DNA of 64,000 bases from Amarolinea sp964580725 (GCA_964580725.1 CAZOLV010000011.1:13789-77788); one strand, 5' to 3'. Positions 18,560 through 26,471 are shown, counted from the first letter of the stretch. Numbers and translations: made by a program. The notes: a model not told the origin generated them from the letters alone.

Positions 18560-19780
18560 TCACAGCCTGGCCGGAATGCCGAAGGCCCTGGCCCCCAGGT
18601 TCATCCCCAGCCGCAACGCGGCCCTCGTCACACCATCGCCCAGCCAGTAACGCTCGAACATGACTTTGGCCCCGTGCCACAGCCGGCCGGTACGGGGCAG
18701 CGGCACGGCGGGGTCGGGTTCGGCGTAGAAAGCGCCGCTGGCGAAGCCGGCCTGGCCGCCGCCCATTTCGATCCAGCAGTAGCCGGTGCCGTCGAACTCG
18801 GCCTCTGGATGGCCGCTCTCGATTTCGGCGGCGATGCGGCTGGCCACTGTCTCGGCCTCGGCGTGGGCGAACGTGCCGGCTTTGGGCAGCGGCTTGCCGT
18901 TCGCCAGGGTGATCGCCGTCGCATCGCCCACCGCAAAAACGTTGGCGAAACGGGTCTGCAGGGTGCGCTTGTCCACCGAGACCCAGCCGGCGGCGTTGGT
19001 CAGCCCGGAACCTTGCAGCGCGGCGGGCGGACGGTGCGGCGGCGTGCCCGCCAGGAAGTCGAACGGTTCCCGCTGACCGTCGGCAAACACCAGTTCCCGC
19101 GTTTCGGCGTCTATGTGCTGCACCTGGCGTTTGGCGTGGTATTCGATGCCCTTGGCCGTGAGCATGTCCACGACCGCCGCACCCATGACCGGGCCGGCCA
19201 CGGGCATCGGCTGCGCCTCGGGCGTGAAGACCTCCACCCGGCAGCGACTACGCAGGCCGCGGCGGCGCAGCGCATCGTCCAACAACATGGCGGCTTCGTA
19301 GGGCGCGGCCGGGCATTTGTAGGGCAAGGACGAGACCAGCAAGAGCACCCGGCCGCCCTCGAAACGCGCCAACGCCTGCCACAGGCCAGCGGCGCCATCG
19401 AGCGCAAAGAAGTTGTGCGCAGTTGCGGCATAGCCAGGTATGACTTCTGGCGCCAGATCGGCGCCCAACGCGACCACCAGGTAATCGTAGGCCAGTTCTT
19501 GCCCGCCAGCACGCACGCGTCCTCGCTCCGGTGCGATCTCTTGCACTTCGGCGCACAGCACCTCGACGCCGGGGCGCACCATGCGCCGCAGGTCTTCGAC
19601 GATCCCCTCTGGCCGACGCTGGCCGACCATCACCCACAAGAGCGAAGGGGTGAATACGAATTCGCCCCGTTTGTCAACGAGCACAACGCGGTGGTTTGCA
19701 CCCAGCCGCTGACGCAGCGCGTTGGCGGCGACGATGCCGCCCACGCCGCCGCCCAAAACAAGCACGGTTTTGCCGTCCAT
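18560..19780 (-). CDS. SQR/FCSD-like FAD-dependent oxidoreductase
   Basis: 406 aa from the ATG at 19780 with AAGGAG seven bases upstream; an earlier in-frame start lacks a site. The N-terminal Rossmann loop is VLVLGGGVGGIVAA, with a second nucleotide region near 165 and GDATAI near 290. One conserved-type cysteine is in LPYKCPAAPYEAA, as in flavocytochrome c sulfide dehydrogenase; another is in TGYCWIEMGGG. No C-terminal membrane helix is evident. Likely substrates are sulfide or another reduced chalcogen with quinone. It is the last gene of the selD operon, which hints at sulfur/selenium chemistry (inference). Confidence 0.82.
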   Translation of the reverse strand: MDGKTVLVLGGGVGGIVAANALRQRLGANHRVVLVDKRGEFVFTPSLLWVMVGQRRPEGIVEDLRRMVRPGVEVLCAEVQEIAPERGRVRAGGQELAYDYLVVALGADLAPEVIPGYAATAHNFFALDGAAGLWQALARFEGGRVLLLVSSLPYKCPAAPYEAAMLLDDALRRRGLRSRCRVEVFTPEAQPMPVAGPVMGAAVVDMLTAKGIEYHAKRQVQHIDAETRELVFADGQREPFDFLAGTPPHRPPAALQGSGLTNAAGWVSVDKRTLQTRFANVFAVGDATAITLANGKPLPKAGTFAHAEAETVASRIAAEIESGHPEAEFDGTGYCWIEMGGGQAGFASGAFYAEPDPAVPLPRTGRLWHGAKVMFERYWLGDGVTRAALRLGMNLGARAFGIPARL

Positions 19781-19812
19781 CTGATCATCTCCTTTGGCGA
19801 TTGGGGATTTGC

Positions 19813-20658
19813 TCACTCGGCAACGGGCCGACTCACTGCACCTGCCAACCGGTGCGCCGTCAGGCGATGCACCGCCAGGCAGTGCACTGCCTGGCTGATC
19901 ACCTGCAGCGCATCATGGCTGCCGCCGGCCAGGCCTTTCTCGAAGTCGCCCTCGCTGACGGCCATCTGGTTGGTGATGTGGGCAAAGCAGGCCACGTCCT
20001 TGCCGCGCGCCTCGGCAAACGCGTAGAGCGCGGCCGCTTCCATCTCCACACCCAGGATGCCTTCCTCGCAGGCGAACGTGATCGCTTCCGCCGTCTCGCG
20101 GAATGGCGCATCGGTGGTCCAGGTTGCGCCGATCAGCACAGGCACGGTGGCGCCCGCAAAGGCGCCGGCCAGCCGCTGGCGCAGCGCTGGCCGGATGGCG
20201 CTGTAGGCGGCGGGCGGCAGGTAGTGATAGCTCGTTCCTTCGTCTCGTAGCGCTCGCTCGATCAGCACGAAATAGGGCGGCGGACCCGCCGCGACGATCT
20301 GACCGGCCGACGTGACGCTGATGAGCAGCCGGCAGCCGGAGGCAAACAGCTCCTCGGCCACCAGGACGGCGAACGATGCGCCAACGGCATAGGGGACGAT
20401 GCCGCACTCGATGCCCGCCAGGCTGAAAGCATAGAGCCGGGTGTGATAGCACGCCCAATGCCTGTGCAGCGCGGCCTGCCCGGCGGCGATCAGGTGTTCG
20501 GTCAGGTCGCCGTCCGGGTCGAGGATGCAGATGGCCGGAATGTCGCCATTTGGCCGCGCGCGCTGCCGTCGCGCCTCGCGCAGAAGGTTCTCGACCGTGA
20601 AAACCGACGGCGCGTCATAGGTCTTGTGCGCCAGGATGGGCGCTTGCCGCTCTGGCAT
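19813..20658 (-). CDS. Nucleoside phosphorylase (uridine/purine phosphorylase family)
   Basis: 281 aa. It has family features: VGASFAVLVAEELFASG, ISVTSAGQI, the phosphate/ribose region GATWTTDAPFRET and GVEMEAAALYAFAEARG. It would cleave nucleosides with phosphate to base plus ribose-1-phosphate; the base specificity is not clear. It sits 14 bases after the DsrE-like selenoprotein gene and 32 bases before the SQR-like gene. The C-terminus carries a short repeated extension (AVHCL, AVHRL, TAHRL) created by 15-bp tandem repeats containing a 22-bp palindrome at 19874-19895. Confidence 0.85.
   Translation of the reverse strand: MPERQAPILAHKTYDAPSVFTVENLLREARRQRARPNGDIPAICILDPDGDLTEHLIAAGQAALHRHWACYHTRLYAFSLAGIECGIVPYAVGASFAVLVAEELFASGCRLLISVTSAGQIVAAGPPPYFVLIERALRDEGTSYHYLPPAAYSAIRPALRQRLAGAFAGATVPVLIGATWTTDAPFRETAEAITFACEEGILGVEMEAAALYAFAEARGKDVACFAHITNQMAVSEGDFEKGLAGGSHDALQVISQAVHCLAVHRLTAHRLAGAVSRPVAE
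19874..19895. repeat. 22-bp perfect palindrome in 3' end of phosphorylase gene
   Basis: Two 11-base arms (GCCAGGCAGTG and its complement) abut with no spacer, inside the degenerate 15-bp tandem repeats that encode the C-terminal extension. It could form a strong cruciform or an RNA hairpin between phosphorylase and SQR-like coding regions. Confidence 0.6.
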
Positions 20659-20672
20659 GAACTGACGTTCCC

Positions 20673-21038
20673 TCAGAACACCAGCACCTGGTCGGCCGTG
20701 GCCGTCCAGTTCGCCAGCAGCGCCATGTTGCCCGCTTTGTTTGCTTCGATGAACTTTTCTGGCCCGAACCCGCGGGCCTCTGCACAGGTCGCTCAGGTGG
20801 CGACTTCGCCCTGGCGGGCAATGGATGCCAACATACGCTCGATGTTGTAATAGCCGTTGGGCGTCTTCTGGCCGGCCACGGCGCAGTTGACGCCATCACC
20901 CATCATGAACACCTGAACAGATGTGTCTGGCGACTTGACCAGGTTCATGGCCAGGCGCAGCGCGTTGTAGGGGCGCTCGTTGCCGTAGGGCGAATCGTTG
21001 ATGATGAACAGATAGGTTCGCTTGCCGTCTGGGGTCAT
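20673..21038 (-). CDS. DsrE-like selenoprotein with UxxC motif (in-frame TGA at 20793-20795)
   Basis: Read through the TGA, this is a complete 121-aa DsrE/YchN-like protein starting at the ATG at 21038 (GGAGG upstream). It begins with TYLFIINDSPYGNERPYNAL and has VFMMGDGVNCAVAGQKTP and, after the TGA, ATCAEARGFGPEKF and an ADQVLVF ending. The TGA (codon 82) falls on the first Cys of the family CGTCxxARG motif, giving UATC. A 6-bp stem with a CGGGUU loop follows at nucleotides 15-32 after the codon. DsrE proteins bind sulfane sulfur on Cys. A DsrE-like selenoprotein family has been reported elsewhere. Neighbours selD and an SQR-like gene support chalcogen handling. If read conventionally it would be a truncated 81-aa pseudogene. 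Confidence 0.82.
20761..20778 (-). promoter_or_regulatory. Candidate bacterial SECIS hairpin, DsrE-like gene
   Basis: On the minus-strand mRNA, GGCCCG pairs with CGGGCC around a CGGGUU loop. The apical loop lies 21-26 nucleotides after the UGA, close to the spacing in E. coli fdhF, where a G/U-containing loop binds SelB. Confidence 0.6.
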
Positions 21039-21101
21039 GGTTTGTTTTCCTCCGCAAAAATGTGCAGTCATATCGGACGTCGAATTCGTTTGGCGTTTGT
21101 C

Positions 21102-22151
21102 TCACGGCCTCACTTCGATCCGCCCCGCCGCGCCCGACACGATCTCGCCAATGGTTGTCCCTGCGACGCCGGCCTGATGCAGCGCTCCCAGCAGCGTCAG
21201 CGCCGTCGTGGGCGGCGTTGCGATCAACAACCCGCCGGAGGTTTGGGCGTCGCACAGGATCGCCTGCGCTTCGGCTGTCATCTCCGGCGCCCAGTCCACG
21301 TAATCGGCCAGGAAGCGGATGTTGTTGTGAGAACCGTCTGGAATCGCGCCCAGCCGGGCCAGTTCCCAGGTTTCGGGCAGCACGGGCACTCGTCCGGTGT
21401 AGATACGCGCCGCCACTCCACTGGCTTCAGCCAGCTCGCGCAGGTGTCCCAACAGCCCAAACCCGCTGACGTCGGTACAGGCGTTCACGCCGACCGCCTG
21501 CATCGTCGTCGCCGCCGCCCGGTTGAGCTGCGCCATCAGCGCCGTCACCCGCTCGATTACGCCGCCGTCCACTAGCCCCCGATCAAGGCCCGTGGTGATG
21601 ATGCCGCTGCCCAGCGGCTTGGTCAGGATTAGGACATCGCCCGGCCGTGCGCCGGCGTTGGTGACCAGGCGCCTGGGGTCAACGACACCGGTCACCGCCA
21701 GGCCGTACTTTGGTTCGAGGTCTTCGATGGAGTGGCCGCCGCCTAGCGTGACGCCCGCTTCGGCCAGTTTGGCCTCGCCCCCGGCCAGGATCGCTGCCAG
21801 GGTGCTCATGGGCAATGTCTTGATGGGGAAGCCGACCAGATTGAGGGCCAGCACTGGTTGGCCGCCCATCGCGTAGATGTCAGATAGGGCGTTGGCCGCG
21901 GCAATGGCGCCGAAGGCCTGTGCGTCGTCCACGATGGGCGTGATGTAATCCACCGTCTGCACGATCGCCAGGTCATCGCTCAGCCGATAGACCGCGGCGT
22001 CGCGGTTGCCGGCGAAGCCGCTCAGCAGGTTGGGATCGTGCGGGGGCGTGAGGTAGCGCAGCACCTGCGCCAGATCGGCCGGGCCGATCTTGCAGGCTCA
22101 GCCGGCGCCGTGCGAAAGCGAGGTAAGTTTGATGCCTGGATGATTTTTCAT
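21102..22151 (-). CDS. selD: Selenide, water dikinase SelD with selenocysteine at position 18
   Basis: 349 aa when the TGA at 22098-22100 is read as selenocysteine. The N-terminus from the ATG at 22151 reads KLTSLSHGAG-U-ACKIGPADL, matching the SelD active-site motif GAG(C/U)GCK where this position is Cys or Sec. The remainder is a complete AIR-synthase-type ATP-binding protein with YITPIVDDAQAFGAIAAANALSD and GGHSIED. It makes selenophosphate from selenide and ATP for tRNA-Sec synthesis. A long stem-loop follows the TGA. It heads the operon selD-dsrE-phosphorylase-SQR. Without readthrough, initiation at a GTG (22064) would remove the catalytic residue. Confidence 0.93.
22064..22096 (-). promoter_or_regulatory. 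Candidate bacterial SECIS hairpin, selD
   Basis: Starting two bases after the UGA, CCUGC pairs with GCAGG and, inside, AGAUCGG pairs with CCGAUCU around a CCCGG loop. The apical loop is 15-19 bases after the UGA, slightly nearer than in E. coli. Confidence 0.6.
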
Positions 22152-22176
22152 GTTGTCGCCTGGTTTGCCACTCTGT

Positions 22177-22224
22177 TTGACAGTGTAGCACCTTTGCGCC
22201 ATAATGCAATAGCCAATGTATTAT
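22177..22224. promoter_or_regulatory. Divergent lysR/selD promoter region with LysR-type dyad
   Basis: For the LysR gene, TTGACA (22177-22182), a 17-base spacer and CATAAT (22200-22205). On the other strand, TTGCAT (22204-22209) and TACACT (22182-22187) with a 16-base spacer could serve selD. A dyad ATAATGC (22201-22207) / GTATTAT (22218-22224) with a 10-base gap overlaps the LysR -10 and resembles a LysR-type recognition site, which would allow autorepression and selD control. Confidence 0.6.
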
Positions 22225-22250
22225 CGCAGCGATGACTTCAGGTTATCATC

Positions 22251-23153
22251 ATGGACTTTCCACGTCTTGCCGTGTTTCAGGCGGTCGCCCGTCGCCTCAG
22301 TTTTTCGCAGGCCGCCGACGATCTACACCTGAGCCAACCAGCCGTGTCCAAGCACATCCGCCAGTTGGAGATCGAATTGGGGGTGCGGCTCTTTCAGCGG
22401 GCGGGGAACCGGGTCGAGTTGACCGACGCCGGCCGCATTCTGGCCGATTATGCCGGCCGCATGGCAACCTTGAGCGAGGAGGTGCGCCGGGTGTTGGGTG
22501 AGCTGGCCGGACTCAAGCGCGGCAATTTGCGCCTGGCTGCCAGCAGCACCCCGGGCCAATACCTCCTGCCGGAAATCATCGCGCGCTTTGGCCGACGCTA
22601 TCCAGGGATCGAGATCAGCTTGTGGCTGGGCAACAGCGCAGCAGTGGCCCAACGGGTGCTGCAGGGCGCCGCGGATCTCGGGTTCGTCGGCATCGAACCG
22701 GAGTTGGCCGGGCTGCAAGTCAGGCCCTTCGCCGACGATCAGATCGTGCTGGCAACGCCGCCGGGCCATCGCCTGGCCAGCGAAATGACGTTCAGCCGGA
22801 ACTTGTTGGTAGGTGAGACGTTGATTCTGCGCGAGGCGGGGTCAGGCACGCGACAGGTAGTCGAGGCTGGCCTGATCGGCCTGCAGGTGCGGCCAGGCCG
22901 GGTGATCGAGTGGGCAAGCTGCGAGGCGGTGCGCCGCGGGGTGATGGCCGGGCTGGGCGTGGGCTTTACGTCGCGACGTAGCCTGGGCCTGGAGCTGGCC
23001 CAGGGCTTGCTCTGCGTATCGCCCATCGCCGAGTTCACCTTTAGGCGGCAACTCATCACGCTGACGCGCAAGGATCGACGCCACGCGCCGGCGGAACTGG
23101 CCTTTCTTGCGGCCCTGGGCAAGGAAGGGCTGTCGGGGGCCTTTGCCCTTTGA
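22251..23153 (+). CDS. LysR-family transcriptional regulator
   Basis: 300 aa. The N-terminal winged HTH (residues 1-60) has FQAVARRLSFSQAADDLHLSQPAVSKHIRQLE compositional features, read as VARRLSFSQAA and LSQPAVSKHI. A linker helix and a two-lobed effector domain with the CysB/CbbR-like LAASSTPGQYLLP strand follow. It is transcribed divergently from selD with a 99-base shared control region. It is probably the regulator of the selenium/sulfur operon, responding to a small anion or sulfur/selenium metabolite. The target is inferred from divergence. Confidence 0.92.
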   Translation: MDFPRLAVFQAVARRLSFSQAADDLHLSQPAVSKHIRQLEIELGVRLFQRAGNRVELTDAGRILADYAGRMATLSEEVRRVLGELAGLKRGNLRLAASSTPGQYLLPEIIARFGRRYPGIEISLWLGNSAAVAQRVLQGAADLGFVGIEPELAGLQVRPFADDQIVLATPPGHRLASEMTFSRNLLVGETLILREAGSGTRQVVEAGLIGLQVRPGRVIEWASCEAVRRGVMAGLGVGFTSRRSLGLELAQGLLCVSPIAEFTFRRQLITLTRKDRRHAPAELAFLAALGKEGLSGAFAL

Positions 23154-23183
23154 GGTCCGCCGTCGAAAGTCAATGGTTTCGTA

Positions 23184-23239
23184 TCATCTCAATAATTCGG
23201 GGCAAAGACCTGTCAAGTTTTCCCTACTTATTGAGATGA
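23184..23239. repeat. Dispersed palindromic element (type A), copy 1
   Basis: A 12-bp perfect inverted repeat (TCATCTCAATAA at 23184-23195, TTATTGAGATGA at 23228-23239) encloses ATTCGGGGCAAAGACCTGTC and AAGTTTTCCC. The core is shared with 40383-40421. It sits between the convergent ends of the LysR gene and the DUF1573-type selenoprotein gene, so it may act as a bidirectional hairpin terminator or be a small mobile repeat. Confidence 0.7.
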
Positions 23240-23273
23240 GACATGGTTTCCGAGAACGACCGCCCTGACTCGT

Positions 23274-23792
23274 TCAGTTTCCCCAGTTCGACAGCACGGT
23301 GAGTTCCGTCTCTGAATTCGCTGGATCGTTGGTCTTGATTTTCACACGGAAATCGTGCAGACCTTCCATGCCCTTGTGCATCATGAATTCCATCGAGAGT
23401 TGCGTGCTTTGGCCCGGCTTGATAGTCGTCGCACCGACGACAACTTGAGGCGGTCAGCAGCCCTGCTTGACTTCGACCACCGGTCGGTTCAAGATCTGCA
23501 ACGGTTGATCGCCCACGTTACTGAGCTTGAAAGTAGCCTTGATCGGTCTGTCAAGCGGCACCTTGCCGAAGTCAATCTTCTGCTGAGCGACAGCAAGTTT
23601 TGGTTGGCCGGTGATCTGCGCCGGGGTGCTCGAACTTGACGAGCCGCGATCGAGGTTTGCAAGTAACGCGACGCCGGCGATGACGACGAACATCGCCCCG
23701 CCAACGGCCAGGTAGATCGGCAGCCGGCTACGTGGCGGGGACGGCAGATTGACTTTGCCGCCCCTCTGTCGTTGATTGGCCTGCTTAGACAT
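23274..23792 (-). CDS. DUF1573-type membrane-anchored selenoprotein, CU motif (in-frame TGA at 23454-23456)
   Basis: 172 aa read through the TGA, starting at the ATG at 23792 with AAGGAGG upstream. A basic N-terminus and one membrane helix (about 24-46) are followed by a Ser-rich linker and an Ig-like DUF1573 domain with DFGKVPLDRPIKATFKLSN. Codon 113 is TGA: the sequence reads VEVKQGC-U-PPQVV, where the family typically has GCCPP. Downstream, the frame continues with EFMMHKGMEGLHDFRVKIK and LTVLSNW, typical of the family, to a TGA stop. A 6-bp stem with GGUGC loop lies 13-29 bases after the TGA. It is the last gene of the CuA/polyferredoxin operon, and is perhaps a periplasmic-side metal- or thiol-redox protein (inference). 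Confidence 0.8.
23425..23441 (-). promoter_or_regulatory. Candidate bacterial SECIS hairpin, DUF1573-type gene
   Basis: GUCGUC pairs with GACGAC around a GGUGC loop; the loop is 19-23 bases after the UGA and contains GGU, as in the SelB-recognised loop of E. coli fdhF. Confidence 0.6.
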
Positions 23793-23800
23793 TCATTCCT

Positions 23801-23899
23801 CCTTGTCAAATCCCTTGTCAAATCCCTTGTCTGATCCCTTGTCTGATCCCTTGTCTGATCCCTTGTCTGATCCCTTGTCTAATCCCTTGTCTGATCCCA
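23801..23899. repeat. 12-bp tandem repeat, about eight units
   Basis: Units of CCCTTGTCTGAT, with CCCTTGTCAAAT and CCCTTGTCTAAT variants, fill the space between the CuA-cytochrome c gene and the ribosome binding site of the selenoprotein gene. Copy-number change would alter the distance between the two cistrons. Confidence 0.9.
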
Positions 23900-23906
23900 T
23901 CAGATT

Positions 23907-24911
23907 CTATTTTGCGAACAGAAACATGCGGAGATAGACGATCATCGCCCATTGCTCCTTGTCGGTGTACAGAGAGCCGAATTCGGGCATGCCCGTGCCC
24001 ATGCCGCCGCGCAGCAATTTGCCTTGCAACAGCGTATCATTGGCCGCCAGCATAACTCCCGCATCTGTGAAGTCCAGGGGGCCTCTTGGCATGGTGGGAT
24101 CCATTTGGGCCATGCCGGGCAGGTTCACACCGGCCGGGCCTTGCCCTTTGCCGTCCGTGCCGTGGCAAGCCGCGCAGTCACGACCGTACAGCATTTCCGC
24201 ACGCGTCAGCGCCGCAGACTCGACATCCTTGAGCCAGGCCCATGCCACCAGGTTCCATACGTCCGTATCGCTCAGCGCGGTGTTCATCGGGTCATTGCGC
24301 AGCGTATCGAAGGCGGCGGCGGGCGCCACGGTCCGCCGTTTGGCCGGATCAGCGAGGGCAGGTGGGAGCGCCACACCCAACGTCGCGCCGGCACTGGCCG
24401 CCGGTCGTGTCGTCGGCAGCGCCGTCGGAGTGGGCGGCATGACGTCCAAATTCATGCCGAGCTGTTGGTAGAGGGGCGCCGGTTCGGTCGGCGCTGGCGC
24501 TGCGGCCGCGCTCGTTACCTCGATCACCCCGCGCATCCGCCAATGATCTGCACTGCACCAGCGGGTGCAGGCAAAAGCGTAACGCCCCGGCTTATCTGGT
24601 GTCACATCCACTGCGACCACCTTGCCGGGATAAATCTCGTCTACATTCACGCCCAGGCCAGGAATGGTCAAACCATGCACTACATCAGATGAGCTGATGC
24701 GCAGCCGCGCTGTCTCGCCAGCGCGCAGCACGAGCCGGTCCGGGTTGAACCCGCCCTCCTCAGGGGCGCGCGCAACCATTTCGATCATCCGGACACCGCC
24801 CACAGAGGGTTGCTGACGCGACGCCCGATAGGCGAACAAGGCAACCGGTATCCCCAGGACCACCACCACAACTACGATCCATGCAAAAAATTCTTGTCGT
24901 TTCACATGCAT
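23907..24911 (-). CDS. CuA cupredoxin-cytochrome c fusion protein
   Basis: 334 aa. One N-terminal membrane anchor (about 9-28), then a COX2-like cupredoxin with HGLTIPG and the CuA ligand run CTRWCSADHWRM (Cys, Cys, His, Met at the expected 4-4-3 spacing). A Pro/Ala/Thr-rich linker leads to a C-terminal cytochrome c with CAACH and a distal Met in MGTGMPEFG. It resembles a caa3-type subunit II but no heme-copper subunit I is in the operon. It directly abuts the polyferredoxin gene (TAG then ATG). It likely carries electrons between c-type hemes and a CuA partner outside the membrane. Confidence 0.88.
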   Translation of the reverse strand: MHVKRQEFFAWIVVVVVVLGIPVALFAYRASRQQPSVGGVRMIEMVARAPEEGGFNPDRLVLRAGETARLRISSSDVVHGLTIPGLGVNVDEIYPGKVVAVDVTPDKPGRYAFACTRWCSADHWRMRGVIEVTSAAAAPAPTEPAPLYQQLGMNLDVMPPTPTALPTTRPAASAGATLGVALPPALADPAKRRTVAPAAAFDTLRNDPMNTALSDTDVWNLVAWAWLKDVESAALTRAEMLYGRDCAACHGTDGKGQGPAGVNLPGMAQMDPTMPRGPLDFTDAGVMLAANDTLLQGKLLRGGMGTGMPEFGSLYTDKEQWAMIVYLRMFLFAK

Positions 24912-26471
24912 CTATGCCATATACAGAGTCAGCAGGGTCACAACTGAGACCATGCAAAACAGGCTCACGGGCAAGGCCGCGGCCGGGCGCTGGCCGTGCT
25001 GGTGCGCGGTGCGCAGCGCCAACGCCACTGCAGCCACCAGGCCGGCGATGAGCACCGGAATCTGGAGGTAGGATACGACGCCGGACAGGTAGGGCGTCCA
25101 GCCCATGCCGGCGGTCCCGAACAGGTTCCAGCCCCAGCCGAACGGGTCGGAGAGCACGGGCCACGCGTAAGAGATGTTGGTGAGCGTGAACGACAGCGTG
25201 AAGGCGATCCAGATGGCCAGGCCCAGCGGCACCAGAGCCGTTGCGTAGCCCGCAAAGAGGCTGTCCATCTTGGCGCCCGACGTCAGAATGCGGCCGGCGG
25301 GCGACATCTCGCCGCTCAGGAACCGGCCCAGGCGCACGCACAACCAGAAGAGCCCCGGCACAACGACAGCGCAGAACACCAGGAGCACGGCCGCGTAGGC
25401 GAACCAGGCCGGCGTGCCGACGGCGCGTGCCGTCATCTTGAGCGGGCCGTCCGGGCCGATGAGCACGACCGAGTAGACGAACGCCGCGGCAAGCATCATC
25501 AGGCCGTCGAAGGCCTCGTCGAGCCGGCGGCCGCGGGTGTTGAGCAGGTCCGTGCCCGGCATCTGGATGAAGAACGCGACGTTGTTGCGATCGCAGGTGC
25601 GCAGGCACTCGCCGCACAGGCTGCACAATGTGTTCGTCTCGAGCTTCATGGGCAGGTTGAAGTAGGGACAACCGTAACCCAGGTCGCTGCCGGTGTAGCA
25701 GTTCTTCTGCGTATGCGCTGCGCAGACGGCAGGGTCTTTGACGCGCACCGCAAGCGGCGCGACCTGGCCGTAGACGCCGACAAAGCCGCCGATGGGGCAC
25801 AAGTAGCGGCAGAACGACTTGCGCTCGAAGAACAAGCTGACGATGAGCGAGACGACGATGAAGAGGATCAGCGTGAGCGCCGTGACCAGCGGACTGGTCA
25901 AGATCAGCGCCGAAAACAGTGCGATGGCCAGAAACCCGAAGTTCTGCGCCCAGATGTTGCGCAGAAACTTCGGCCACGGCCGTGCGCCGGGTCGGGCCGT
26001 CTTGCGGAACCATGTCTTGGCATAGGTATGGAGCTGACCGCGCGGTTGGGGGACGATCATACGGCGGCGCTGGAGCCAGTCGCCGGGCGCCGGGATGGGA
26101 CAGACGCTGCACCAAAACCGGCCGAAGACGGGGATCAGAAGCAGCTTGAGGGCCGCCCACCAGACCAGCCAGACGTAGATCACGCTGAAGTTGCGGCTGC
26201 CGGCAGGGGTGCCGAACAGACCGGTCAGGATGACGACAAGGAAGACCGCCAGCGCAAGGACAGTGATGCCCCATTGCAGCCAGCGGCCTTTCAGAAGCCA
26301 TTGGATGGCGGGGATGTCGCTGATCGGGAAACCCCGACCGGATGCCGCCGGCGGCAGTACGATGGATGCGGCGACATCGGGCAGGAGGGCGATCGGGGCG
26401 GGCATGACCGACTGTCTGGCGTCGGGGTCGCCTTCGACCGATACCCAGGTGTTGTCAAGTGACGATTCCAC
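24912..26471 (-). CDS. NapH/NosR/CcoG-like polyferredoxin membrane protein
   Basis: 519 aa starting with GTG at 26471, immediately after the upstream stop. Several membrane helices surround iron-sulfur motifs: FWCSVCPIPAPGDW (about 118-131), CRYLCPIGGFVG (about 219-230) and CSLCGECLRTC (about 279-289), the pattern of NapH/NosR-type electron-transfer proteins. There is no N-terminal FMN domain as in NosR. It probably moves electrons from quinol across the membrane to the periplasmic CuA/cytochrome partners. The final acceptor is not encoded in the window. Confidence 0.87.
   Translation of the reverse strand: MESSLDNTWVSVEGDPDARQSVMPAPIALLPDVAASIVLPPAASGRGFPISDIPAIQWLLKGRWLQWGITVLALAVFLVVILTGLFGTPAGSRNFSVIYVWLVWWAALKLLLIPVFGRFWCSVCPIPAPGDWLQRRRMIVPQPRGQLHTYAKTWFRKTARPGARPWPKFLRNIWAQNFGFLAIALFSALILTSPLVTALTLILFIVVSLIVSLFFERKSFCRYLCPIGGFVGVYGQVAPLAVRVKDPAVCAAHTQKNCYTGSDLGYGCPYFNLPMKLETNTLCSLCGECLRTCDRNNVAFFIQMPGTDLLNTRGRRLDEAFDGLMMLAAAFVYSVVLIGPDGPLKMTARAVGTPAWFAYAAVLLVFCAVVVPGLFWLCVRLGRFLSGEMSPAGRILTSGAKMDSLFAGYATALVPLGLAIWIAFTLSFTLTNISYAWPVLSDPFGWGWNLFGTAGMGWTPYLSGVVSYLQIPVLIAGLVAAVALALRTAHQHGQRPAAALPVSLFCMVSVVTLLTLYMA

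Noticed and set aside
20673..23792. TGA reassigned as Trp or Gly in the whole genome
   Set aside because: TGA ends many intact genes here (for example at 15-20 other loci by eye), so it is a normal stop; the three cases are position-specific.
24996..26462. Plus-strand open frame of 488 codons
   Set aside because: Antisense to the polyferredoxin gene, low-complexity Arg/Gln/His-rich product without domain features.
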